The notes beneath the pieces are model-generated. The model was not told the origin of the DNA, made no database searches, and worked only from the letters and a program-made list of their open reading frames with translations. Source: UBA4742 sp002403895 (GTDB lineage Bacteria > Actinomycetota > Acidimicrobiia > Acidimicrobiales > Acidimicrobilacustridaceae). From it: a DNA stretch of 19,258 bases. The position numbers were made by a program, and so were the translations under genes. Location of the stretch: assembly GCA_036823295.1 (NCBI GenBank), contig DAISGD010000059.1, positions 1 through 19,258 on the forward strand, given 5' to 3'. Positions 1 to 9,740 of the stretch are shown here, in pieces; within the stretch, counting starts at the first letter, position 1, and each line of letters starts with the position of its first letter.

Positions 1-198
1 AACCGGTGGCTGGGCGACAAGCGGTCGCAGGTCGTCTACGACGTCGACAACCTCCAGGAGCCCGACCTGATCGAGGAGCTCATGGCCGCCGAGACCTTCC
101 TGTGCTTCGGCCCCGACACCCTGGCCGAGGCCCGCAACCGTGGCTACAAGCCCTACAAGGGCGACGGGTCGGGCACTGGCCCCCCCGAGGGCGACTAG
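1..198 (+). CDS. Hypothetical protein, C-terminal part
   Basis: An open frame enters from the left edge and stops at TAG 196-198, giving the last 65 residues of a protein. The visible part starts NRWLGDKRSQVVYDVDN and ends in a Gly/Pro/Asp-rich tail. I do not recognise the family. The spacing of 'KRSQVVYD', then 'FGPDTLAEARNRGYKPYK', loosely recalls small Ada-type metal-binding tails that end in GYxPC, but no cysteine pair is present here, so that resemblance is weak. Codon use is GC-rich like the neighbours and no other frame makes better sense. The hydrolase gene begins 13 nt downstream, so the two are probably cotranscribed. Confidence 0.6.
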   Translation, partial: NRWLGDKRSQVVYDVDNLQEPDLIEELMAAETFLCFGPDTLAEARNRGYKPYKGDGSGTGPPEGD

Positions 199-211
199 GC
201 CCGGCCCACTG

Positions 212-985
212 GTGGAGCGACTCTTCACCTCCTCGGGAGACGTGGGGATCTGGGGCCATCTGGCCCATCCCCGCAGCGCGCCCGGTACCTGGACGCCGGG
301 ACTGGTCATCGCCCACGGGTTCCCACCCGGGCGCGACGGTGGTCGACTCTCGGCCCGCTCGTTCCCCGAGTTGGCCGACCGGATCGCCACCGAGTTGGGC
401 TGGGTGGTACTCGTCATCACGCTGCGGGGGTGCGGGGATTCCGAGGGTAATTTCTCCATGGGCGGGTGGCGCGACGATCTTGCCTACGCGGCGGCCTATC
501 TCCACGACCTTGACGACACGGACGCAGTGTGGATGGCGGGCTTCGGTACCGGGGGCGCCCTGGCCATCTGCGCGGCGGCCGACGACGAGCGGGTACAGGG
601 CGTGGCCGCCCTCGGGTCACCCGCCGACTTCGACGACTGGTCGAGTCATCCTCGCCGGCTGCTGCTCCACGCCCGCGAGGTCGGCCTCATCGGTTCCCCG
701 TCGTTCCCGGAATCGTTCGACCAGTGGTCGCGTGAGCTGCGGGAGATCCGCGCCGTCGCCGCCGCGCCCCGTCTGCGTCCCCGGCCGTTGCTCATCGTGC
801 ACGGATCAGAGGACGAGTCGGTGCCCGTGTTCGACGCCCGCGTCCTAGCCGACGCCCACGGCGACGCCGACCTCCGCATCATCGACGGCGCCGGCCATCA
901 GTTGCGCCACGACCCCCGCGCGGTGGCCGTGCTGCTGGGCTGGCTGGACCGCCAGCGCAACCAGGCGGCCAGCTCCGCGGTCTAG
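212..985 (+). CDS. Alpha/beta-hydrolase fold protein lacking the nucleophile
   Basis: This is a 257-residue alpha/beta-hydrolase of serine aminopeptidase/dienelactone hydrolase type. Visible landmarks are the oxyanion-strand AHGF (34-37), the LRGCGDSEGN loop (71-80), the nucleophile elbow GFGTGG (110-115), an acid candidate Asp201 in HGSEDESVP, and the catalytic-type His229 in DGAGHQ. The elbow should read G-x-Ser-x-G, but the third position is Gly112 (codon GGT), so classical esterase chemistry is not expected. The start was set at GTG 212, because the longer frame from GTG 140 adds a low-complexity leader and overlaps the previous gene. It ends 19 nt from the convergent HhH-GPD gene. The substrate is unknown; it may be a non-catalytic homologue or use another residue. 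Confidence 0.85.
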   Translation: MERLFTSSGDVGIWGHLAHPRSAPGTWTPGLVIAHGFPPGRDGGRLSARSFPELADRIATELGWVVLVITLRGCGDSEGNFSMGGWRDDLAYAAAYLHDLDDTDAVWMAGFGTGGALAICAAADDERVQGVAALGSPADFDDWSSHPRRLLLHAREVGLIGSPSFPESFDQWSRELREIRAVAAAPRLRPRPLLIVHGSEDESVPVFDARVLADAHGDADLRIIDGAGHQLRHDPRAVAVLLGWLDRQRNQAASSAV

Positions 986-1004
986 GTCGACCTGACCGGA
1001 CGAC

Positions 1005-1589
1005 TCAGCCCGCTTTGCTCTTGCCCTTGGCCTTCATGGCCTTCTTGAACTCGCGCACCTTGACCAGGGACTCGGGCGAGTCGATGTCGGCCACCGAGCG
1101 GGGAGTGGCGTCGCTGAACGGCGCGGCGGCCTCCTCCCAACCGGCGGGCCGCTTGCCCATCCGCTTGGCCAGGATGGCCATGAAGATCTTCGACTTCTCC
1201 TCGCCGTACCCGGGTAGCTCTCGCAGCCGTCGGTACAGCTCGTCGCCGCTGCGAACGTTGCGCCACACCGCGGCGGCGTCCCCGTGGTAGTGGTCGACCA
1301 GGAACCCGCACAACTCGTGGGCCCGCCGGGCCATCGCTGCCGGGTAGCGATGCAGGGCCGGCTTCTCGCAAAACACCGCCACCAGATCCTCCGGGTCCAT
1401 GGCGGCGATGGCGGCGGCGTCGAACCCGTCGCCCAGGCGATTCTTCAGGGCGGCCGGCCCGCGGAAGGCCCATTCCATGGGCACCTGCTGGTCCAGCAAC
1501 ATGCCCAACAGCAGTGCCAGCGGATCGGTCATCAACAACCGGTCGGCCTGCGGGTCCCCGGTGATGGGCATGGTCTTGGTAGCAGCCAT
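1005..1589 (-). CDS. HhH-GPD family base-excision repair protein
   Basis: The 194-residue protein matches the actinobacterial 'uncharacterised HhH-GPD' family (TIGR03252 type), which is short compared with Nth or MutY. The N-terminal helix carries ADRLLMTDPLALLLGMLLDQ (16-35), the typical opening of the HhH-GPD fold. The helix-hairpin-helix is at ELPGYGEEKSK (124-134). No [4Fe-4S] cysteine cluster is visible. The tail is Lys-rich (KKAMKAKGKSK). It is expected to bind DNA and perhaps excise a damaged base, but no substrate is known for this family. The start at ATG 1589 begins MAATKTMPITGDP. A -10-like TACGCT ends 7 nt before it, suggesting a leaderless transcript. It lies 20 nt below the TetR gene and may also be read through from aceE-tetR. 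Confidence 0.88.
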   Translation of the reverse strand: MAATKTMPITGDPQADRLLMTDPLALLLGMLLDQQVPMEWAFRGPAALKNRLGDGFDAAAIAAMDPEDLVAVFCEKPALHRYPAAMARRAHELCGFLVDHYHGDAAAVWRNVRSGDELYRRLRELPGYGEEKSKIFMAILAKRMGKRPAGWEEAAAPFSDATPRSVADIDSPESLVKVREFKKAMKAKGKSKAG

Positions 1590-1596
1590 GGGTCGC

Positions 1597-1602
1597 AGCG
1601 TA
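1597..1602 (-). promoter_or_regulatory. Candidate leaderless -10 box of the HhH-GPD gene
   Basis: TACGCT (TANNNT form) is followed by 7 nt and then the ATG at 1589, so transcription would start at or next to the start codon. No good -35 is seen and there is no Shine-Dalgarno sequence in the 20-nt gap. Confidence 0.4.
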
Positions 1603-1609
1603 CCCACCC

Positions 1610-2200
1610 TCAGCTGCGCCCCGGCGTGGGGGCGGCGGCCAGTAGGAGCTGGGCGAACTGGGCACTGATGGCGTGGTGGTCGGGGCCCTTGGGGTCGAGC
1701 TGGCTCTGCAGGGCGATGCCATTGGCTACCGCGAGGATGAGGGCCGCCATGGCGTCGGGCGCGACCCAATCGGGGATGGCGTCCTCACCCTTCAGCTCCA
1801 CGATCACCTCGGCCAGCCGTCGGCGCAGCGACCGGTAGAGGGCCAGGGCGGTGCGTCGGTACCGCTGGTCGCGCGCCGCCAACAACAGCGCCTCGAAGTA
1901 GACGAGTGTGTCGTCACCGGAGCGATCGAATTCCTCGCTCAAGGCCTGCACCATTGCCAGCATGCGGGCTTCGGGTGACCCAGGCCCGTCGAGCAGGGAC
2001 AGGGCGGGCTGCACCCGTCGCTCCAGCTCACCGAACAAGGCCTCGGCGATCAGGTCGTCCTTGGAGCCGAAGTAGTAGGTAACGGCCGCCAGGTTGGCGT
2101 TGGCCGCCTTGGTGATCTCCCGCGAGCTGGCTCCGACCAGCCCGGTCTGGCGGATGGTCAACCGGGCGGCATCCAACAGATCCTGTCGCGTCGAACTCAT
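1610..2200 (-). CDS. TetR/AcrR family transcriptional regulator
   Basis: This 196-residue protein has the usual TetR length. The N-terminal helix-turn-helix spans about residues 8-52, with the recognition segment ANLAAVTYYFGSKDDLI typical of the family (the 'YYHFxSKxxL' signature). The C-terminal ligand/dimer domain is helical and unassignable, so the inducer is unknown. The gene starts 18 nt below the aceE stop and ends 20 nt above the HhH-GPD start on the same strand. A palindrome (2198-2211) covers its start codon, which suggests autoregulation. Whether it senses a central-carbon signal because of aceE is only a guess from position. A -10-like TACCAT at 2214-2209 could give it its own promoter. 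Confidence 0.92.
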   Translation of the reverse strand: MSSTRQDLLDAARLTIRQTGLVGASSREITKAANANLAAVTYYFGSKDDLIAEALFGELERRVQPALSLLDGPGSPEARMLAMVQALSEEFDRSGDDTLVYFEALLLAARDQRYRRTALALYRSLRRRLAEVIVELKGEDAIPDWVAPDAMAALILAVANGIALQSQLDPKGPDHHAISAQFAQLLLAAAPTPGRS

Positions 2201-2211
2201 ACGTCCGTATG
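2198..2211. promoter_or_regulatory. Candidate TetR operator palindrome
   Basis: CATACG-TC-CGTATG is a perfect inverted repeat of 6-bp arms with a 2-bp spacer. It begins on the TetR start codon (cat 2198-2200) and runs into a possible -10 box (TACCAT on the minus strand, 2214-2209). The length, symmetry and position suit an autoregulatory TetR site. Confidence 0.5.
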
Positions 2212-2218
2212 GTAGGCC

Positions 2219-4945
<2,727 letters not shown>

Positions 4946-5005
4946 CGGCCGTGCTCCCGAGAGGTGGCGAACAAGTCACTCCCATGATGCCCGCTCGGCG
5001 CCGGT

Positions 5006-5017
5006 TACCGGCCGGTA
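5006..5017. repeat. 12-bp palindrome between aceE and the RNase H gene
   Basis: TACCGGCCGGTA is a perfect palindrome in the 138-bp divergent gap between aceE and the RNase HI-SLOG gene. It overlaps a second, shorter inverted repeat (CCGGTtACCGG, 5001-5011) and abuts TAGCGT (5016-5021), a possible plus-strand -10. It could be an operator shared by the divergent genes, but GC-rich palindromes also occur by chance. Confidence 0.3.
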
Positions 5018-5083
5018 GCGTCAGTGAACCCACCACGACGGCACCGGATCGCAGCCCGGAGCCGGCCGTGCCAGGATGCCGCT

Positions 5084-6160
5084 ATGGCCACGGTCGTCTA
5101 CACCGATGGGGCGTGCAGCGGGAACCCCGGCCCGGGAGGGTGGGCGTGGGCTGTAGGCGGAGGCCGTTACGCCAGTGGCGTCGAGCCTCACTCCACCAAC
5201 CAGCGCATGGAGATCTCGGCTGCCTTCGACGCAGTGCGCTCACTCGAGGGCGCGCTCGAGGTGGTGAGCGACTCGACCTACGTCGTGAACTGCTTCCGCG
5301 ATCGCTGGTGGGAGGGGTGGATCAAGCGAGGCTGGATGAACAGCCAGCGTAAGCCGGTGGCCAACCGCGATCTGTGGGAGCCGTTCATCGAACTCGTCCG
5401 GTCCCGGCGCGACGTCAGCTTCCAGTGGGTGAAGGGCCACAGTGGTGACCCCATGAACGATCTGGTCGATCGCCTGGCGGTGGAGGCGGCCACCACCCAG
5501 CGCGGCCGCACCGGTGTTGGTGAGCCTGAGGACCTGGGCCCTCCTGATCGGCCCGGTCCGTCGGTCGATGGGGCTGGCCCCGACGCCGCCCGGCGGGCGC
5601 TGGCCGAATCGGTCCCGCCGGTGGGCGGTCAGACCGAGCCCGACGTGGCCGGCCACCCGCTCGTGGTCTTCGGGCATCGACCCACCGAGTTGGGCGGGTA
5701 CGACGACAACCCCGTCGCCCGGGGGCTGACCGCCCGGTTGGCCGAGATCATCTCGGCCAAGGCCACCCTCGTCGACGACCTGGCCGTGCTCAGTGGGTTG
5801 CGGCTCGGAGCCGAGATGCTGGGCGCCGAGGCCGCCCTTGCCGTCGGCGTCCCCTTGGTCGTCGTGCTGCCCTACCCCAACCCGGAGTCGGTGTGGCCGA
5901 CCACGGCCCAGGAGCGCTTCCGGGCCCTGCGCGACCAGGCCCGTCAGGTGATCGAGCTGCAACGGCGGGTCCCGGCGTCCAAGCAGCAGGCCGGCGCCGC
6001 CCTGGCCCGCCGTGATGCCTGGCTGATCCGCCATGCTCGCGATGCCATCGTGGTGTGGGACGGGCAGGACCCGGCGCTGGGCAAGCTGGTGCGCTCCATC
6101 GAGGAACGGCTGAGCGAGGACGTCTGGCTCGTCGATCCCGCCGAACTCACCACCGGCTGA
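5084..6160 (+). CDS. rnhA: RNase HI fused to a SLOG-type Rossmann domain
   Basis: A 358-residue two-domain protein. Residues 1-136 are a complete type I RNase H, which cuts the RNA strand of RNA/DNA hybrids. The catalytic set is Asp8 (VYTDGACSGNPGPGG), Glu43 (RMEIS), Asp63 (VSDSTYV), His119 (WVKGHSG) and Asp129 (NDLVDRLA). Residues 137-190 are a Gly/Pro/Asp-rich linker. From 191 a second domain begins HPLVVFGHRPTELGGYDDNP. It continues through SGLRLGAEMLGAEAALAVG and LPYPNPESVWP, the layout of YspA/YpsA-related SLOG (DprA/LOG-like) nucleotide-binding Rossmann domains. The start is ATG 5084; the longer frame from GTG 5024 only adds an unconserved leader. A weak -10-like CAGGAT ends 6 nt before it. 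The RNase H call is firm and the SLOG call is good. The role of the fusion is unknown. Confidence 0.93.
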   Translation: MATVVYTDGACSGNPGPGGWAWAVGGGRYASGVEPHSTNQRMEISAAFDAVRSLEGALEVVSDSTYVVNCFRDRWWEGWIKRGWMNSQRKPVANRDLWEPFIELVRSRRDVSFQWVKGHSGDPMNDLVDRLAVEAATTQRGRTGVGEPEDLGPPDRPGPSVDGAGPDAARRALAESVPPVGGQTEPDVAGHPLVVFGHRPTELGGYDDNPVARGLTARLAEIISAKATLVDDLAVLSGLRLGAEMLGAEAALAVGVPLVVVLPYPNPESVWPTTAQERFRALRDQARQVIELQRRVPASKQQAGAALARRDAWLIRHARDAIVVWDGQDPALGKLVRSIEERLSEDVWLVDPAELTTG

Positions 6161-6182
6161 GGTGGCGGTGTCGGTAGTGTCG

Positions 6183-8075
6183 ATGACCGTGCGGGTGGGC
6201 AGCGATACCGGGGGCACCTTCACCGACCTGGTGGGGGCCGACGGGCGCATCGCCAAGGTGCTGTCCACCCCCGATCACCCGGGACGGGCGGTGGTCGATG
6301 GTCTGGCCGAGTTGCTGGGCGACCAAACGCCCGATGTCCTGTGTCACGGCACGACGGTGGGGACCAACGCGCTGCTGGAGCGCCGCGGGGCGACGGTGGC
6401 CCTCGTCACCAACCAGGGCTTCGCTGATCTCATCGAGATCGCCCGCCAGGATCGGCCGTCGCTGTACGACCAGGAACAGGACCGCCCCGAGCCCCTCGTC
6501 GCTCGCCATCACCGCTACGAGGTGTCCGGCCGTTTGGCCGCCGATGGTTCGGAGCTGGAGCGGTGCGACCCGGCCACGCTCCCGGTCTTCGCCGATGACG
6601 TCGAAGCCGTGGCGGTGACGCTGCTGCACGCCGACGTCGAGCCCGCCCACGAACAACTGGTGGCCGCCGCGGTGGCCGAGCGGGGCCTCGACGTCACCGC
6701 CTCGCACACCGTGTCGCCGGAGTTCCGCGAGTACGAGCGCACGGTCACCACCGTGGTGAACGCCTACCTCCGCCCCGCTTGTCGGGCCTACCTGAGCGAG
6801 CTCACCGACTATGCCGATCAGGTACTGGTCATGACCTCGGCCGGCGGGTTGGTCCCGGCGGCCGAGGCGGCGGAGCGGCCTGTCGAGCTGTTGTTGAGCG
6901 GTCCCGCCGGCGGGGTGCTGGCTGGTACCGCGGCGGCGGTGGCCAACGGATGGCCCGACGCCATCACGTTCGACATGGGGGGCACCAGCACCGACGTGTG
7001 CCTGGCCCTCGACGGGCGGCCGGCCCCCGCCGCCGATCGGGTGGTGGCCGGGTTCGCGATACGGGTGCCTTCGCTGGACGTGCACACCATCGGCGCCGGG
7101 GGAGGATCTATCGCCCGCCTCGACGCCGGCGGCGCCCTCGTCGTCGGGCCCCGCAGTGCCGGTGCGGTTCCCGGGCCCGTCTGCTATCGCCGCGGCGGGA
7201 CCGAGCCCACCGTCACCGACGCCGACCTCGTGGCCGGGCGCATCCCCGCCGACGCCGAATTCCCCGGCATCGGTCGCCTGGATGTGGACGCCGCCGCCGC
7301 CGCCCTGGCCACCGCCGGACTCAGCGCCGAGGGCGTCCTCGCCGTGGTGGACGCGGCCATGGTCCAGGCGCTGCGAGCGGTCTCGGTCGAGCGGGGGATC
7401 GACCCCCGAGGCCTGGCCCTGGTCGCCTTCGGAGGGGCCGGGCCGTTGCACGCCTGCACCCTGGCCGACGCCCTCGACATGCCCGCCGTGATCGTGCCGG
7501 CCCGGGCCGGGGTGCTCTCGGCGGTGGGCATCCTGGGCGCGCCGCGCCAGGCGAGCCTGGTGCGGTCGTGGCCCCATTCGCTCGATCACGAGGCGGCCAC
7601 GGCTGCGCTCCACCAGCTCGGGATGGAGGCGGCCTGGCGCGTGGCCCGCAGCGAGGGATTCGGGGCCGGCTCGTTTCTGTTCGCACCCCACAGCGGCAAG
7701 GCCCGGTTCCAGTCCGAGGACGGCGGTCCGGAGCTGGTCGTCCACCTTGAGCTCTCCGTCGACGCTCGATACGAGGGCCAGAGCCATGAGATCCCGGTGC
7801 CGGAGCCGGCGGCCTTCCACCGCGAGCATCGACGTCGCAACGGCTACGACCGTCCCGGGCACCCGGTGGAGGTGGTCGCCCTCCGGGCCCGGGCGTGGGT
7901 CCCGTCACCGGTGCCCGTCGAGGCGCTCCCACCGGTCGAGCGGTCGCCGGCGCTCGGGCCCACTGTGGTGGCCGAGCCGGACTGCACCATCTGGATCCGC
8001 GAGGGTTGGGCGGCTGAGCCCGGCCGGGCCGGCGCCTTCGTCCTGCGCCGCACGGGTGGGGGAGGAGCGCCATGA
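6183..8075 (+). CDS. hyuA: Hydantoinase A / oxoprolinase-type ATPase subunit
   Basis: A 630-residue HyuA/oxoprolinase N-terminal plus hydantoinase A protein of the ASKHA (actin-like ATPase) fold. Motifs in order are DTGGTFTD (8-15, phosphate loop), HGTTVGTNALLERRGA (55-70), EYERTVTTVVNAY (183-195), SGPAGGV (239-245), FDMGGTSTDV (263-272, second phosphate loop) and HTIGAGGGSI (301-310). It pairs with HyuB to open or carboxylate a ring or carbonyl substrate with ATP (5-oxoproline, N-methylhydantoin and acetone are known in the family). The sequence alone does not say which. ATG 6183 gives the usual N-terminus, though in-frame GTGs at 6162, 6168 and 6177 are possible. It overlaps hyuB by 4 nt (ATGA) and starts 22 nt after the RNase H gene. 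Confidence 0.93.
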   Translation: MTVRVGSDTGGTFTDLVGADGRIAKVLSTPDHPGRAVVDGLAELLGDQTPDVLCHGTTVGTNALLERRGATVALVTNQGFADLIEIARQDRPSLYDQEQDRPEPLVARHHRYEVSGRLAADGSELERCDPATLPVFADDVEAVAVTLLHADVEPAHEQLVAAAVAERGLDVTASHTVSPEFREYERTVTTVVNAYLRPACRAYLSELTDYADQVLVMTSAGGLVPAAEAAERPVELLLSGPAGGVLAGTAAAVANGWPDAITFDMGGTSTDVCLALDGRPAPAADRVVAGFAIRVPSLDVHTIGAGGGSIARLDAGGALVVGPRSAGAVPGPVCYRRGGTEPTVTDADLVAGRIPADAEFPGIGRLDVDAAAAALATAGLSAEGVLAVVDAAMVQALRAVSVERGIDPRGLALVAFGGAGPLHACTLADALDMPAVIVPARAGVLSAVGILGAPRQASLVRSWPHSLDHEAATAALHQLGMEAAWRVARSEGFGAGSFLFAPHSGKARFQSEDGGPELVVHLELSVDARYEGQSHEIPVPEPAAFHREHRRRNGYDRPGHPVEVVALRARAWVPSPVPVEALPPVERSPALGPTVVAEPDCTIWIREGWAAEPGRAGAFVLRRTGGGGAP

Positions 8076-9631
8076 GTCTCGATCCGGCGTCGCTGCAGAT
8101 CCTGCTGTCGCGCCTGGCCGGCGTGGCCGAGGAGATGAGCGCCGTCCTGCGCCGGGCGGCCTTCAGCCCCAACATCAAGGAAAGGGCCGACTGCTCGGCC
8201 GCTCTGTTCACCGCCGAGGGGGAGCTCCTGGCCCAGGCCGAGAACATCCCGGTGCACCTCGGGTCGATGCCGGCGTCGGTCCTCGCTGCCATCAGCCGGT
8301 TCGGTCCCGGGGTCGGCGACGACGCGGTCCACCCCGGGGACCAGATCATCCTCAATGATCCGTTCGCCGGAGGAACTCACCTCAACGACATCACGATCGT
8401 CGCCCCCTGCTTCGTCGGCCCGTCGACCGCGCCGCGACTGCTGGGCTGGGCCGCGACCCGGGCGCATCATGCCGATGTGGGCGGTGCAGCCCCCGGATCG
8501 CTTCCCGCCGACGCGATCGAGATCTTCGCTGAGGGCCTGCGTTTGCCCCCGGTGCGCCTCACGCCCGAGGTGCGCGCCGTGCTGTTCGCCAACTCCCGCA
8601 CTCCCGACGAGCGAGCGGGCGACCTCGACGCCCAGATCGGAGCCAACACCGTCGGCGTGGAGCGTCTGGCTACCTTCGCCGACCAACCGCTTCACGAGGT
8701 CCTGGACTACGGCGAACGGCGGATGCGGGCCGTGCTGCGGGATCTACCCGATGGCCGCTGGACGTTCTCCGATGTCGTCGACAGCTTTGGGCCCGCCGCC
8801 GACCAACAGGTGGAGACCGTCATCACCGTGGCGGTGACCATCGCCGGCGATGCCATCACCTTCGATTTCACCGGGACCGGTCCCCAGCGCGCCGGCAACG
8901 TCAACGCCGTCGAGGCGGTCACGGTGAGTTCGGTGGCTTTCACATTGCGGGCCGGCACCGATCCGACGCTGCCGGCCAACGGCGGCACGATGCGGCCGCT
9001 CACCGTCGTCGCTCCGCCGGCCACGATCGTCAATGCGTTGGCGCCGGCGGCGGTGGGAGCAGGCAACGTCGAGGTCAGCCAGCGGGTGGCGGACGTGTGC
9101 TTTGGTGCACTGGCCCAGGCCCGGCCGGGCCGGTTGGGCGCGGCCTCGCAAGGGACGATGAACAATCTGCTCATCGGCAACGACCGCTGGGTGTACTACG
9201 AGACGCTGGCCGGCGGGCAGGGTGGCCGCTCTACCCGGGCGGGGATGAGCGGGGTTCATACCCACATGACCAACACCCGCAACACGCCGGTGGAGGCGCT
9301 GGAGCGGGCCTTCCCCGTGCGGGTGCGCCGCCTGCGCCTGCGCCAGGGGAGCGGTGGCGAGGGCACTCACCCGGGCGGCGAGGGCATCGAACGCGACCTC
9401 GAGGTGCTCGAGCGGGTCACGCTGTCGCTGATCACCGAACGACGGCGCTCGGCGCCATGGGGGGCAGACGGGGGTGGTCCGGGGGCGCGGGGCGAGAACT
9501 GGCTTCTGCCGGGAGGTCGCGAGGCCGACGCCCGCCGACTGCCGGACAAGATCACTATGGCCCTCGACGCCGGCGACGTGATCCGCATCCTCACCCCCGG
9601 CGGCGGCGGGTGGGGCCCGGTCATCTCGTGA
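8072..9631 (+). CDS. hyuB: Hydantoinase B / oxoprolinase-type subunit
   Basis: A 519-residue HyuB of normal family length. Landmarks are NIKERADCSAALF (34-46), the likely metal-site segments NDPFAGGTHLND (95-106) and RAHHADVGG (130-138), then FTGTG and the GGQGGRS stretch. The C-terminal part ends in the Gly-rich TPGGGGWGP. The start codon overlaps the hyuA stop (ATGA), so the subunits are translationally coupled and should form a heteromeric complex. No transporter, racemase or carbamoylase gene is nearby to fix the substrate. The gene ends about 43 nt before the first of several inverted repeats. Confidence 0.93.
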   Translation: MSLDPASLQILLSRLAGVAEEMSAVLRRAAFSPNIKERADCSAALFTAEGELLAQAENIPVHLGSMPASVLAAISRFGPGVGDDAVHPGDQIILNDPFAGGTHLNDITIVAPCFVGPSTAPRLLGWAATRAHHADVGGAAPGSLPADAIEIFAEGLRLPPVRLTPEVRAVLFANSRTPDERAGDLDAQIGANTVGVERLATFADQPLHEVLDYGERRMRAVLRDLPDGRWTFSDVVDSFGPAADQQVETVITVAVTIAGDAITFDFTGTGPQRAGNVNAVEAVTVSSVAFTLRAGTDPTLPANGGTMRPLTVVAPPATIVNALAPAAVGAGNVEVSQRVADVCFGALAQARPGRLGAASQGTMNNLLIGNDRWVYYETLAGGQGGRSTRAGMSGVHTHMTNTRNTPVEALERAFPVRVRRLRLRQGSGGEGTHPGGEGIERDLEVLERVTLSLITERRRSAPWGADGGGPGARGENWLLPGGREADARRLPDKITMALDAGDVIRILTPGGGGWGPVIS

Positions 9632-9673
9632 CCTTGGGAATTTCCCCACGACGCCCCCTGGTGGGCGAGCGGA

Positions 9674-9689
9674 TCAAGTGAAAACTTGA
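9674..9689. repeat. Inverted repeat TCAAGT-GAAA-ACTTGA
   Basis: Perfect 6-bp arms flank a GAAA spacer, 42 nt after the hyuB stop and 51 nt before the dehydrogenase start. As RNA it would be a short GNRA-loop hairpin and so could end hyuAB transcripts, though no T-tract follows. As DNA it could be an operator half of the downstream cluster. Confidence 0.4.
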
Positions 9690-9694
9690 CCGTT

Positions 9695-9711
9695 GGGTCG
9701 GAGTTCGACCC
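9695..9711. repeat. Inverted repeat GGGTCG-gagtt-CGACCC
   Basis: Perfect 6-bp arms with a 5-nt loop. The right arm overlaps the best -35-like element (TCGACC, 9705-9710) of the dehydrogenase promoter, so protein binding here would affect that promoter. A terminator role for hyuAB is the alternative. Confidence 0.4.
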
Positions 9712-9734
9712 GAGAACCGGTTCTTGCCTAGGGT
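9705..9734 (+). promoter_or_regulatory. Candidate leaderless promoter of the SDR gene
   Basis: The -10 TAGGGT (9729-9734) ends exactly 6 nt before the ATG at 9741, so the mRNA would begin at the start codon. The best -35 is TCGACC (9705-9710, 18-bp spacer, 4 of 6 to TTGACA). No Shine-Dalgarno is present, which agrees with leaderless translation. A 12-bp perfect palindrome, AGAACCGGTTCT (9713-9724), sits in the spacer and is a natural operator candidate. Confidence 0.5.
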
Positions 9735-9740
9735 GCCCCC

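Noticed and set aside
140..211. Longer start (GTG 140) for the hydrolase
   Set aside because: It adds 24 low-complexity residues overlapping the preceding gene. GTG 212 directly precedes the conserved region.
6147..7862. 571-codon minus-strand open frame opposite hyuA
   Set aside because: It is rich in Gly, His, Arg and Pro without any family motif, and it is the antisense of a well-conserved gene. Long antisense frames are expected at this GC content.
9632..9700. Riboswitch or small RNA between hyuB and the SDR gene
   Set aside because: Only short simple hairpins are visible, no known riboswitch core could be recognised, and the SDR gene appears leaderless.
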